A stretch of DNA of 64,000 bases, taken from Pseudomonadota bacterium (GTDB lineage Bacteria > Pseudomonadota > Alphaproteobacteria > Rhizobiales > Phreatobacteraceae). The DNA lies in contig JAIUOO010000016.1 of NCBI GenBank assembly GCA_020161695.1, positions 1 through 64,000 of the forward strand, read 5' to 3'. A program made the translations under genes and the position numbers. Under the pieces are notes generated by a model. It was not told the origin of the DNA and did not search any database. It saw only the letters and a program-made list of their open reading frames with translations. Below, piece by piece: positions 34,453 to 43,611 of the stretch; position 1 is the stretch's first letter, and every line of letters begins with the position of its first letter.

Positions 34453-36312
34453 ATGCCGAGATTGTCCCGCCGCTCCGTGCTGACCCTCGCCGCTGCCGGG
34501 GCAGGCGCGAGCCTGATCGTGCCGCGCGCGCTGGCGCAGGGCGAGACGGAGGCGCACGGCATCTCGTCCTTCGGCGACCTGAAATATCCCGCCGGCTTCC
34601 GCCATTTCGACTATGTGAACCCCAATGCGCCGAAGGGCGGCGCCTTCGTGCACACCGCGTCGAGCTGGGGCTACAACCAGAACCCGACCACCTTCAACAC
34701 GATGAACACGCTGGTGCTGCGCGGCGATGCGCCGCCCGCGCTCGACGGCATTTTCGCGCGGCTGATGGTCGGCGCCGGCGACGAGCCGGACAGCATGTAC
34801 GGCCTTGTCGCCGAGAAGGTGCGGATTTCGGCCGACGGCCTGACCTATCGCTTCACCCTGCGCGACAGCGCTACCTTCCACGACGGCGCGAAGATCACGC
34901 CCGAGGATGTCGCCTGGTCGGTGATGACGCTGAAGGAGAAGGGCCACCCGCTGCTGCGCGTCGTGCTGCGCGATGTCGCGGGCGCCGAGGCCGAGGATGG
35001 CCGTGTCGTCGCGATCCGCTTTGCTCCGGGCCGCTCGCGCTCGCTGCCGCTGACCGCCGCGGGCCTGCCGATCCTCTCGAGGGCCTGGTATGCGGGCCGC
35101 GATTTCGAGGCCTCCACCATGGACGTGCCGCTTGGTTCCTCCGCCTACAAGGTCGGGCGGTTCGAGGCCGGACGCTTCATCGAATATGAGCGGGTGAAGG
35201 ACTGGTGGGGCGAGAATCTGCCGGTTTCTGTGGGACAGGACAATTTCGACATCGTGCGGCTCGAGTTCTTCCGTGACCGCGATGTCGCCTTCGAGGGGTT
35301 CAAGAGCCGCACCTATGCCTTCCGCGAGGAGTTCACCTCGCGGACCTGGGCGACGCAGTACGACTTCCCGGCCGCGCGCGACGGCCGCGTGGTGCGCCGC
35401 GAGGTATCGGACGAGACGCCGTCGGGCGCGCAAGGCTGGTTCATCAACACGCGGCGCGAGAAGTTCGCCCATCCGAAGCTGCGCGAGGCGCTGGGCCTCG
35501 CCTTCGACTTCGAGTGGACCAACAAGAACGTGATGTTCGACAGCTACAAGCGGACGCACTCGTTCTTCCAGAACTCCCCGATGATGGCGACCGGCAAGCC
35601 GGAGGCAGAGGAACTGGCGCTGCTGGAAGCGTTCCGCGGCAAGGTGGCGGACGAGGTGTTCGGCGAGCCCTATTCGCCGCCCGTCTCCAACGGCTCGGGG
35701 CAGGACCGCAACCTGCTGCGGCAGGCGACGGGCCTGCTGCGCGAGGCCGGGTTCACGCTGCGCGACAACCGGCTGCTCGACGCGCAGGGGCGGCCGATGA
35801 CGGTGGAGTTTCTCGATTTCGAACCGTCGCTCGAGCGGCATACCCAGCCTTTCGTCGCGAACCTTCGCCGGCTCGGCATCGAGGCCGGAATCCGGCGGGT
35901 GGATTCGGCGCAGTACCAGAGCCGCCTGAAGGATTACGACTTCGACCTGACCATCCGCCGCTACTCGCTGTCGATGACGCCGGGCGAGAGCATGCGGACC
36001 TTCTTCGGCTCGGCGAGCGGCCGGCAGCCCGGCTCGCAGAACCTCGCGGGCATCAATGATCCGGTGATCGATGCGCTGATCGACAAGGCGCTGGCGGCGA
36101 ATACGAGGGCAGAGCTGGTCACCATCTGCCGGGCGCTCGACCGGGTGCTGCGCGCCGGGCGCTACTGGGTGCCCAACTGGTACAAGGCGAGCCACTGGCT
36201 GGCCTACTGGGACCAGTTCGGCTTTCCCGAGACCAAGCCGAAATATGCCCGTGGCGTTCCGGGGACCTGGTGGATCGATCCGGCGAAGGCCGCGCGCATC
36301 GAGCGGACGTGA
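34453..36312 (+). CDS. ABC transporter substrate-binding protein, YejA-like
   Basis: A 619-residue exported binding protein of family 5. It has a twin-arginine-like signal ('LSRRSVLTLAAAGAGASL') ending near 'RALAQGE'. 'KYPAGFRHFDYVNPNAPKGG' (residues 40-60), 'TYRFTLRDSATFHDGAKITPEDV' (in part) and 'WWGENLPV' are typical of the YejA branch, which binds peptides, microcin C-like compounds or murein peptides. No yejBEF permease or ATPase genes follow, so it is an orphan here. ATG 34453 is chosen to put the RR motif in place. A repeat cluster follows. Confidence 0.88.
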   Translation: MPRLSRRSVLTLAAAGAGASLIVPRALAQGETEAHGISSFGDLKYPAGFRHFDYVNPNAPKGGAFVHTASSWGYNQNPTTFNTMNTLVLRGDAPPALDGIFARLMVGAGDEPDSMYGLVAEKVRISADGLTYRFTLRDSATFHDGAKITPEDVAWSVMTLKEKGHPLLRVVLRDVAGAEAEDGRVVAIRFAPGRSRSLPLTAAGLPILSRAWYAGRDFEASTMDVPLGSSAYKVGRFEAGRFIEYERVKDWWGENLPVSVGQDNFDIVRLEFFRDRDVAFEGFKSRTYAFREEFTSRTWATQYDFPAARDGRVVRREVSDETPSGAQGWFINTRREKFAHPKLREALGLAFDFEWTNKNVMFDSYKRTHSFFQNSPMMATGKPEAEELALLEAFRGKVADEVFGEPYSPPVSNGSGQDRNLLRQATGLLREAGFTLRDNRLLDAQGRPMTVEFLDFEPSLERHTQPFVANLRRLGIEAGIRRVDSAQYQSRLKDYDFDLTIRRYSLSMTPGESMRTFFGSASGRQPGSQNLAGINDPVIDALIDKALAANTRAELVTICRALDRVLRAGRYWVPNWYKASHWLAYWDQFGFPETKPKYARGVPGTWWIDPAKAARIERT

Positions 36313-36363
36313 CGGGAAACTCATTCCGTGCAATCCGATGAGCCGCGGCGGCTGGGCTTCAAC

Positions 36364-36493
36364 ACCTCTCCCCGGTGGGGAGAGGTCGGCGCGCCAGCGC
36401 CGGAAGAGGGGGCAAGCCCCAATTCGACAAGCACTCTCCCCCTCTCCCGATCCTCGCTACTCTCGGATCGACCTCTCCCCGGCGGGGAGAGGT
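36364..36493. repeat. Mosaic repeat with two GAGAGG hairpins
   Basis: Two copies of the ACCTCTCCCC/GGGGAGAGGT hairpin (36364-36386 and 36471-36493) flank a middle part containing CGGCGCGCCAGCGCCG, GGGGGCAAGCCCC and CTCTCCCCCTCTCCCGAT. The same hairpin occurs at 17578-17602. The block lies between convergent ends of the YejA-like gene and an acyl-CoA dehydrogenase, which suggests a transcript end or boundary role. Confidence 0.75.
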
Positions 36494-36531
36494 GAGGCAG
36501 GGCTCAACGGCCGGGCCGATGCCTCCCTAAC

Positions 36532-37713
36532 TCAAAGCCCCATCTGGCGGCTGGCGAGGTCTTTCATGATCTCCTCGGTGCCGCCGCCGATGGCATTGAC
36601 CTTCACCTCGCGATAGATGCGCTCCACCTTGGCGCCGCGCATGAAGCCGGCGCCGCCGAAGATCTGCACGGCCTCGGAGGCGCAGAAGGCCATGGTCTGC
36701 GTCGCCTGGTTCTTCAGCATGCAGATTTCGGCGACGGGGTTCTGACCCTGCTCCAGCTGCCAGGTCAGCATTTCGAGCCACGCCTGACCGGCAGCGACTT
36801 TCTGCGCCATGTCGACGAGCTTGTGCCGGATCACCTGATGCTGGGTCAGCGGCTTGCCGAAGGTGACGCGCTCCCTGGCATAGGCGGTCGCCTCGTCGAG
36901 GCAGACGCGGCTCGCGGCGATGCAGCCAGCCGCCATGGTCAGGCGCTCATGGTTGAAGTTGCGCATGATGATCTTGAAGCCCTGCCCCTCCTTCCCGAGC
37001 AGGTTGCCGGCGGGCACGCGGACATTGTCGAAATGCAGCGTCGCGGTGTCGGAGGCCCACCAGCCCATCTTCTTCAGCGGCGTGCGCGTGAAGCCGTCGC
37101 GCTCGCGCTCGATGACGAGGAGGCTGACGCCCCCGGCGCCATGGGCATCGACGCCATCGCCGCCGGTGCGCACGGCGACCGTGTAGTAGTCGGCGCGCAT
37201 GCCGGAGGTGATGAAGGTCTTCTCGCCGTTGACGATGTAGGCGTCGCCGTCGCGCCGCGCGGTGGTCCTCAGGTTCGCGACATCGGATCCGCCGCCCGGC
37301 TCGGTGATGGCGAGCGCGGAGATCTTGCTCCCGGCGAAGATGCCCGGCAGAACCCGGCTCTTCAGCTCGTGAGAGCCGGCATTGGCGATCGGCGGCGTGC
37401 CGATGGCGTGGCTCATCAGGCTGGCGCTGATGCCGCCGGCGCCCGGCCGCGCCAGTTCCTGCGTCGCGATGATCCACATGAACCGGTCGGCGGCGAAACC
37501 GCCATATTCCTCCGGGAAGCCGAGGCCGATCAGGCCGATGGCGGCTGCCTTGGCGTAGAGCTCGCGCGGGAACTCCTCCGCCTCGTCCCACTGGCTCGCG
37601 AAGGGCTCGATCTCGCGGGCGACGAAACGGCGCACCTGATCGCGGAAGGCCTCGTGATCGGCCGTGTAGAAGGGGTGCGTCACGGCGCGCTCCTGCGGAA
37701 TTGCTGCGCTCAT
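36532..37713 (-). CDS. Acyl-CoA dehydrogenase
   Basis: A 393-residue flavin enzyme. 'ALAITEPGGGSDVANLRTTA' near residue 130 (in part) and 'VNGEKTFITSG' are the two signature blocks; 'QIFGGAGFMRGAKVERIYRE' and 'IGGGTEEIM' near the C terminus carry the catalytic Glu region. The acyl substrate is not defined. ATG 37713 is preferred; a TTG at 37722 is possible. The terminator of the upstream binding-protein gene ends only 8 bases before this start and no ribosome binding site is evident, which leaves expression puzzling. It is the last gene of the minus-strand catabolic block. Confidence 0.9.
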   Translation of the reverse strand: MSAAIPQERAVTHPFYTADHEAFRDQVRRFVAREIEPFASQWDEAEEFPRELYAKAAAIGLIGLGFPEEYGGFAADRFMWIIATQELARPGAGGISASLMSHAIGTPPIANAGSHELKSRVLPGIFAGSKISALAITEPGGGSDVANLRTTARRDGDAYIVNGEKTFITSGMRADYYTVAVRTGGDGVDAHGAGGVSLLVIERERDGFTRTPLKKMGWWASDTATLHFDNVRVPAGNLLGKEGQGFKIIMRNFNHERLTMAAGCIAASRVCLDEATAYARERVTFGKPLTQHQVIRHKLVDMAQKVAAGQAWLEMLTWQLEQGQNPVAEICMLKNQATQTMAFCASEAVQIFGGAGFMRGAKVERIYREVKVNAIGGGTEEIMKDLASRQMGL

Positions 37714-37720
37714 GCTGCGC

Positions 37721-37756
37721 AAAAAAGAAGACGCCGCCGGGCCGGCCGGCGGCGTC
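37721..37756 (-). terminator. Intrinsic terminator after the Liv binding-protein gene
   Basis: On the minus strand GACGCCGCCGG pairs perfectly with CCGGCGGCGTC around a 5-base loop (arms at 37756-37746 and 37740-37730), followed by TTCTTTTTT at 37729-37721. This is a textbook terminator, placed 14 bases after the binding-protein stop. Confidence 0.92.
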
Positions 37757-37770
37757 TCCCGATCATGGCG

Positions 37771-38952
37771 TCAGTGCGTCGGCGTGGCGCCGCGCACCCA
37801 GCCCTGGGTGACCACCCAGCGGCCGTTCCGCACCTGCGACAGGCGCGCCGCATTGTTGCAGAGCCGGTTCTGCGGCGTGATGTTGCAGCCCTGGCTGTCG
37901 AACATGTCGGCGCCGAACTGCGTCGTCTCGATGGTGCGCAGGAAGCTGTCCACCGTCAGGTCGCGGCCGGCCTTTTCGGCGACCTGCGCGAACAGGTCGC
38001 CGATGATCCAGCCATAGGCCGAGAACACCGTCGCATCCTCGCCGAACTTCGCCTTGTAGCGGGCGGCCCAGTCGCGGATCTGCGGGTTCGGATCATCCGG
38101 ATAGGGATGGGCGGTGGTGGTCACCGCATAGAAGCCCTCGGCGACCGGTCCGCCGAGCGCCGGGATCAGATGGGTATAGGCCGCGCTCGTCCCGACGAAA
38201 GTGGCGGTGAGGCCGATCTTGCGGGCCTCGGCCAGCACGCCGACGGTCTCGCGGATGATCGTGCCCATCACCACGAGGTCGCAGTTGGCGGCCTTCAGGC
38301 GGGCCACCTGCGAGGAGAACTCGGTCGCGCCGCGCTTGTAGGTGGCGCGCTCGACAAAGGCCATGTTCATGGTCCTCAGCGCCGCCTCGCCGCCGCGCAT
38401 CACCTCGAGGCCGAACTCGTCGTCCTGGTAGACGGTGCAGACGCGGGTGGCCTTCTTCTCCTGGACGATGCTCGGCAGCATGGTCAGGAGCTGGTCGTAA
38501 TAGGCGGTGGCAAAGGCCATCTTCAGGCGGGTCGGCGGCAGGTACATTTCGCGTGCCGCGGTGACCGGCATGAAGTTCGGCACGTTGCGCTCGAACTGCA
38601 CCGGCATGGCCGCCATGTTCTGCGCCGTGCCGATATGGCCGAGCATCATGAAGATGCGGTCGGAATTGACCAGCTTCTGGGTGGCGAGCAGCGCCTTGCG
38701 CGGGTCATAGGCATTGTCCTCGACGAGGAGGCGCACCTGGCGGCCGTGAATGCCGCCGCGGGCGTTGAGCTCGTCGAAGAACATCTGCATGCCGTTGCGG
38801 GTCTGCTTGCCGAAAGCGGCAATCGGACCCGACAGGTCCTGGATCGTCCCGATGGTGATCTGGGTGTCGGTGATCCCCTGGGTCTGCGCCATGGCCGGGC
38901 CTGCAACGAGGCCGGCGGCAAGGGCGAAACATGCGCTCAATCTGAGAGTCAT
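37771..38952 (-). CDS. Branched-chain amino acid-type ABC substrate-binding protein
   Basis: A 393-residue periplasmic binding protein of the Leu/Ile/Val type. A Sec signal peptide ('MTLRLSACFALAAGLVAGPAMA') precedes 'ITIGTIQDLSGPIAAFGKQTRNGMQMF' (in part), the usual first strand and helix, and 'RGGIHGRQVRLLVEDN'. Such proteins in catabolic clusters often bind aromatic, terpenoid or branched acids and not amino acids. It follows the ligase gene and completes the LivFGMH importer. The ATG 38952 start is chosen at the signal peptide. Note that its transcript ends at a strong terminator. Confidence 0.9.
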   Translation of the reverse strand: MTLRLSACFALAAGLVAGPAMAQTQGITDTQITIGTIQDLSGPIAAFGKQTRNGMQMFFDELNARGGIHGRQVRLLVEDNAYDPRKALLATQKLVNSDRIFMMLGHIGTAQNMAAMPVQFERNVPNFMPVTAAREMYLPPTRLKMAFATAYYDQLLTMLPSIVQEKKATRVCTVYQDDEFGLEVMRGGEAALRTMNMAFVERATYKRGATEFSSQVARLKAANCDLVVMGTIIRETVGVLAEARKIGLTATFVGTSAAYTHLIPALGGPVAEGFYAVTTTAHPYPDDPNPQIRDWAARYKAKFGEDATVFSAYGWIIGDLFAQVAEKAGRDLTVDSFLRTIETTQFGADMFDSQGCNITPQNRLCNNAARLSQVRNGRWVVTQGWVRGATPTH

Positions 38953-39065
38953 GGTGTCCTCCATCTGGATTGGCCCGGTATGTCCGGGGCCTTGTTGCTG
39001 GCCGGGTCATGCCGGTCCTTGAGGTCGATGCTAATACGGGTCCGATGCCGGGCCTATAGGGGCCC

Positions 39066-40931
39066 TTACGCAGCGGAACTGCGGTACATGCCGGCGATCA
39101 GGTCGGCATATTTCTTCTGCACGAGGTTGCGCTTCAGCTTCATGGTCGGCGTCAGTTCCTCATCCTCGGCGGTGAGGCGCTGCTCGATCAGGCGGAAGGC
39201 CTTCACCTGCTCGACGCGGGCGAACTTCCTGTTCACGCGGTCCATCTCGCCCTGGATCAGGTCGAGCACGGCCTTGGCGCGGCACAGGCTCGCATAGTTG
39301 GAGAAGGGGATGTCGTGGTCCTGCGCGAACTTCTCGACATTCTCCTGGTCGATCATGATCAGGGCGGTGAGATAGGGCAGCTTGTCGCCGATGATCACCG
39401 CGTCGGTGACATAGGGCGAGAACTTCAGCTCGTTTTCCAACTCGCTCGGGGTGATGTTCTTGCCGCCCGCGGTGATGATGATGTCCTTCATCCGGTCGGT
39501 GATGCGGAAGAAGCCCTCGTTGTCGACCGAGCCGACATCGCCGGTGTGCAGCCAGCCGTCGCGGATCGTCTCGGCGGTCTTTTCGGGCTGGTTGAGGTAG
39601 CCCTTGATGATGGTGGGGCCGCGCGCGAGGATTTCGCCGTGCTCGCCGATCCTCATCTCGATGGCGCTGGTCGGCTTGCCGATCGTGCCCGGCTTGACCT
39701 TGTCGATGGGCACGACGGAGCCGGCGCCGGAGGTTTCGGTCATGCCCCAGATTTCCAGCATCGGCACGCCGAGGGCGAAATACCAGCGGATGAGATCGGG
39801 CGAGATCGGCGCCGCGCCGGTCGCCAGGAACCGGCAGCGGTGGATGCCGATGGCCTTGCGGATATTGTCGAGGGCGAGCCAGCGGCCGAGCTTCACCTTC
39901 AGGCGGAGCGAGGCCGGCACCGGCTTGCCGTCGATGGCGAGGTCGGCGGCCTGTTTGCCCTGCGCGATCGCCCAGCCATAGATCGCGCGCTGCAGCGACG
40001 TCGCCTCGGCGAGGCGGATGGTGACGCCCGAATAGAACTTCTCCCAGATGCGCGGCACCGCGAAGAAGATGGTCGGCGCGATCTCGCGGACATTGTCCGG
40101 CACCGTCTCGGGATTCTCGACGAAGTTCAGCGTCGCGCCGGAATAGAGCGCGAGGAACTGGCCGCCGACGCGCTCTGCCACGTGGCAGAGCGGCAGGAAG
40201 GCCATGCGCTGGTCGTCCTCGTTCTGCCGGATCGATTCCGAGGCGATCACCTCGATGGCCGCGAGGATGTTGCGATGGGTGATCATCGCCCCTTTCGGCT
40301 TGCCCGTGGTGCCGGAGGTGTAGACGAGGATGGCGAGATCGTCGCCGGCCCGCGAATCCCGCCGGCGCTCCCACTCGCCGGGGTCGCGCATGTCCGCCTC
40401 GCGGCCGAGGGCGCGCAGCTCGTCGATGGTCATCACCTGTGCATCGGAGAAGCGGGTGAGCCCCTCCGTCTCCATGACGATGATCTTTTCGAGAAGCGGC
40501 AGGCGCTCGCGCACCTCGAGGATCTTGTCGAGCTGTTCCTCGTCCTCCACGAAGACGAAGCGCGAGCCGGAATCGGCCATCAGATATTCGCACTGGCCCG
40601 GCGCGTCGGTCGGGTAGATGCCGTTCGAGACGCCGCCCGCGCCGATCACGGCATAGTCGGCATAGGTCCATTCCCGGCGGGTATTGGCGAGGATGGAGGC
40701 GACATTGCCGGGCTTGAGGCCGAGCGCGACGAGACCCATGCCGATCTCGCGCACGGCGCGGCCCATCTCCGCCCACGTCGTCTCCTGCCAGATGCCGAAT
40801 TCCTTCTGCCGCACGGCAACCCGGTCCGTCCGCATCGCGACGGCAGCATCGAAGGCACGTGCGATGGTGTCGCCCTTGGGGATGGCGGGAAGGCGGATGT
40901 CCTGGTTCGGCCAGATGTCGAGAAGGCCCAT
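39066..40931 (-). CDS. AMP-forming long-chain-type acyl-CoA ligase
   Basis: A 621-residue adenylate-forming enzyme. 'LVYTSGTTGKPKGAMITH' near residue 190 is the P-loop, 'MLEIWGMTETSGAG' near 345 the A5 motif, 'DGWLHTGDVGSVD' the A7 motif and 'GGKNITPSELENEL' the hinge region. It converts a carboxylic acid, ATP and CoA to acyl-CoA. Its position directly after livF (the start lies in the livF stop region, with GAGGTGA as ribosome binding site) ties activation to uptake. Chain length or branching preference cannot be read. Confidence 0.92.
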   Translation of the reverse strand: MGLLDIWPNQDIRLPAIPKGDTIARAFDAAVAMRTDRVAVRQKEFGIWQETTWAEMGRAVREIGMGLVALGLKPGNVASILANTRREWTYADYAVIGAGGVSNGIYPTDAPGQCEYLMADSGSRFVFVEDEEQLDKILEVRERLPLLEKIIVMETEGLTRFSDAQVMTIDELRALGREADMRDPGEWERRRDSRAGDDLAILVYTSGTTGKPKGAMITHRNILAAIEVIASESIRQNEDDQRMAFLPLCHVAERVGGQFLALYSGATLNFVENPETVPDNVREIAPTIFFAVPRIWEKFYSGVTIRLAEATSLQRAIYGWAIAQGKQAADLAIDGKPVPASLRLKVKLGRWLALDNIRKAIGIHRCRFLATGAAPISPDLIRWYFALGVPMLEIWGMTETSGAGSVVPIDKVKPGTIGKPTSAIEMRIGEHGEILARGPTIIKGYLNQPEKTAETIRDGWLHTGDVGSVDNEGFFRITDRMKDIIITAGGKNITPSELENELKFSPYVTDAVIIGDKLPYLTALIMIDQENVEKFAQDHDIPFSNYASLCRAKAVLDLIQGEMDRVNRKFARVEQVKAFRLIEQRLTAEDEELTPTMKLKRNLVQKKYADLIAGMYRSSAA

Positions 40932-40933
40932 TG

Positions 40934-41722
40934 TCACCTCCACATCTTCTTTTTCTTCCAGCGTCGCTGGCCGCGCACGCCGACATCCTTCTGGCCGAGA
41001 TAGAACTCCTTGACGTCGTCCTTCTCGGCGAGTTCTGCGGCAGGGCCTTCCATGACGATGCGGCCGAGCTCCAGAATGTAGCCGATATCGGCCGTCGCCA
41101 GCGCCAGCGCGGCGTTCTGCTCGACGAGGAGGATGGTCACGCCGCGCTCGCGGTTGATCCGCTTGACGATGGCGAAGATCTCCTGCGTCAGCTTCGGCGA
41201 CAGGCCGAGCGACGGCTCGTCGAGCAGCAGGAGATCGGGGTTCGCCATCAGCGCGCGCGAGATCGACAGCATCTGCTGCTGGCCGCCGGAGAGAAGCCCG
41301 GCATCCTGATCGGCGCGCTCCTTCAGGATCGGGAAATAGCTCTCGACCAGCTCGATGTCGCGCGCCACCTGATCGCGGTCCGAGCGGGTATAGGCGCCCA
41401 TCATCAGGTTGTTGCGCACCGAGAGCAGCGGGAAGACCTCGCGGCCCTCGGGTGCCTGGCTGATGCCGCGCCGGACGATGTCGGCGGGGTCGCGCCGCTC
41501 GATGGCCTCGCCCTTGAAGGCGATCGAGCCCTTCTGCGGATCGAGGATGCCCGAAATGGTCTTGAGGATCGTCGTCTTGCCTGCGCCGTTCGCGCCCAGA
41601 ACCGTGACGATGGCACCCTTCGGAACCTTGAGCGACACGCCGCGGATCGCCTTCACCGCGCCGTAGGCGGCCTCGACATTGGCGAGCGTCAGGATCGGCT
41701 CGTTCGGCATCGGCTCGCTCAT
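40934..41722 (-). CDS. livF: Branched-chain-type ABC transporter ATPase LivF
   Basis: A 262-residue ATPase with Walker A 'GANGAGKTT', the LivF-type 'APEGREVFP' segment, signature 'LLSGGQQQM' and Walker B 'LLLLDEPSLGLSP'. The C-terminal end has a very basic extension ('QRRWKKKKMWR') beyond the usual end at 'EFYLG', which is odd for LivF. Its start overlaps the livG stop by 4 bases. ATG 41710 is an alternative start. Confidence 0.93.
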   Translation of the reverse strand: MSEPMPNEPILTLANVEAAYGAVKAIRGVSLKVPKGAIVTVLGANGAGKTTILKTISGILDPQKGSIAFKGEAIERRDPADIVRRGISQAPEGREVFPLLSVRNNLMMGAYTRSDRDQVARDIELVESYFPILKERADQDAGLLSGGQQQMLSISRALMANPDLLLLDEPSLGLSPKLTQEIFAIVKRINRERGVTILLVEQNAALALATADIGYILELGRIVMEGPAAELAEKDDVKEFYLGQKDVGVRGQRRWKKKKMWR

Positions 41723-42522
41723 GACGCCTTCTCCAGCGGCGCCATGCCGGGACCGGCCGGCGCGCCGATATAGGCTTCGACCACGGCCGGGTGGCGCTGC
41801 ACCTCGGCGGGCGAGCCCATGGCGAGGACGCGGCCCTGGTTCATCGCCAGCACCCGGTCGGAGACGCGCGACACCAGCGTCATGTCGTGCTCGACCATGA
41901 TGACGGTGATGCCGAGGTCCTTGGTGATGTCCTCGATCCAGAAGGCCATGTCCTCGGTCTCCTCGACGTTGAGGCCGGAGGAGGGTTCGTCGAGCAGCAG
42001 GAGCTTCGGCCGCGTGCACAGCGCCCGCCCCAGCTCGACCACCTTGCGCGCGCCGTAGGGCAGGCCGGCGACCATGGAGTCGCGATGGACGGCGAGATCG
42101 AGAAGGTCGATCACCTCCTCCACCTTTTCGCGCAGCGCCACCTCGGCGCGCTTCACCGAGGGCAGGAACAGCGCCTCCGCGACGGGGTTGGTGGTGCGGT
42201 GGACATGCGCGCCGATCAGGAGGTTCTGCAGCACGGTCGCATGCTCGAACAGCTCGATGTTCTGGAAGGTGCGCGCGATGCCGAGTTTGGCGATGCGGTG
42301 CGCGGGAACCTCGGTGATGTCCTCGCCCTCCAGCACCACCTTGCCGGCGCTCGGATCGTAGATGCGGCTGACGATGTTGAAGACCGTGGTCTTGCCGGCG
42401 CCGTTCGGCCCGATGATGGTGAAGACCTCGCCCTTGTCGACGGTGAAACTGACGCCGTCGACGGCCTTCAGACCGCCGAACTGGACGGAGATGCCGTGAG
42501 CCTCGAAGAAGGGCGCGCTCAT
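41719..42522 (-). CDS. livG: Branched-chain-type ABC transporter ATPase LivG
   Basis: A 267-residue ATPase with Walker A 'GPNGAGKTT' near residue 40, the LivG-typical 'GIARTFQNIELF', and Walker B 'LLLLDEPSSGL'. The signature motif is degenerate: 'GLPYGARKVVELGRAL' instead of LSGGQ, as is normal for LivG. It overlaps both livF and livM by 4 bases, so the four transport genes are tightly coupled. Confidence 0.94.
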   Translation of the reverse strand: MSAPFFEAHGISVQFGGLKAVDGVSFTVDKGEVFTIIGPNGAGKTTVFNIVSRIYDPSAGKVVLEGEDITEVPAHRIAKLGIARTFQNIELFEHATVLQNLLIGAHVHRTTNPVAEALFLPSVKRAEVALREKVEEVIDLLDLAVHRDSMVAGLPYGARKVVELGRALCTRPKLLLLDEPSSGLNVEETEDMAFWIEDITKDLGITVIMVEHDMTLVSRVSDRVLAMNQGRVLAMGSPAEVQRHPAVVEAYIGAPAGPGMAPLEKAS

Positions 42523-43595
42523 TTCAGCCGGTCCGATTTCTGGAACGCCTTCTGCCGGCGGAACATGCCCTGCCGGTAGAACGGGAAGAGGTCGAAATAG
42601 GTCCGCGTCTTCAGCCAGGCGCCGTAGATGCCGAGCGGCTCGAACAGCACGACCAGCACGAGGACGAGGCCGAATATGGTCGGCTGCAGGCCGGTCGCCT
42701 CCGACAGGAACAGCGGCAGGAAAGGCTTCACCGCATTGATCGCCTGCGGCAGGGCGATCAGGAAGATCGCGCCATAGACCGCGCCGTGGATCGAGCCGAG
42801 TCCGCCGATCACCACCATCATGATCAGTTCGATGGACTGGACGACGGTGAACTGGTCCGGCGACAGGAAGCGGATGTTGTGGGCGTAGAGCGCGCCCGCC
42901 ACTCCGGCGAAGGCCGCCGAGATGGCGAAGGACATGGTCTTGTAGACGGCGAGATTGACGCCCATCGACTGGGCGGAAATCTCGGAGTCGCGGATCGCTA
43001 CGAAAGCGCGGCCCGTCGGCGAGCGCAGGATGTTGATGAGGATCAGCCCCGCCGCCAGCGCGAAGGCGAAGGCGAGATAGTAGAAGGCCGGACCGTCGGC
43101 GAAGCGCAGGCCGAACAGGTTGATCGGCGGCACCATCAGGCCGGCATTGCCGCCGGTGATCGGCTCGGCGCGGGCGATGATCTCCTCGATGATCGTGCCG
43201 AAGGCGAGTGTCGCGATGCCGAGATAGAGGCCCTTCACCCGCAGCGCCGGCAGGCCGACGATGATGCCGACGACGGCCGCGAACAGGCCCGACAGCGGCA
43301 CCGAGACGAGGAACGGCACGCCGGCTATCGCCAGCACCGCCTCGGTATAGGCGCCGACCGCGAGGAAGGCGGCATGGCCGAGGGACAGCTGCCCGGTGAA
43401 GCCTGCGAGCAGCATCAGGCCGAAGGCGACGATGGAGTAGATGAAGATCTGGCTGAGCTGCGTCAGCACATAGGACGAGACGACGAAGGGCGCGGCCATG
43501 AGGACGAGGCCGAGGACGGCGTACCAGAACATCTGGCCGCCATGCTGGAAGAGGTTGATGTCCTGCTCGTAGCGGGTCTTGAAGATGAAGCGCAT
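42519..43595 (-). CDS. livM: Branched-chain-type ABC transporter permease LivM
   Basis: A 358-residue permease with about ten hydrophobic segments. 'GQLSLGHAAFLAVGAY' near residue 70 and 'GRAFVAIRDSEISAQSMGVN' (in part) are LivM signatures, and 'VIGGLGSIHGAVYGA' is the conserved late loop. It pairs with LivH to form the channel. 16 bases separate it from livH. Confidence 0.94.
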   Translation of the reverse strand: MRFIFKTRYEQDINLFQHGGQMFWYAVLGLVLMAAPFVVSSYVLTQLSQIFIYSIVAFGLMLLAGFTGQLSLGHAAFLAVGAYTEAVLAIAGVPFLVSVPLSGLFAAVVGIIVGLPALRVKGLYLGIATLAFGTIIEEIIARAEPITGGNAGLMVPPINLFGLRFADGPAFYYLAFAFALAAGLILINILRSPTGRAFVAIRDSEISAQSMGVNLAVYKTMSFAISAAFAGVAGALYAHNIRFLSPDQFTVVQSIELIMMVVIGGLGSIHGAVYGAIFLIALPQAINAVKPFLPLFLSEATGLQPTIFGLVLVLVVLFEPLGIYGAWLKTRTYFDLFPFYRQGMFRRQKAFQKSDRLK

Positions 43596-43611
43596 GGCGT
43601 CACACCTCGCT

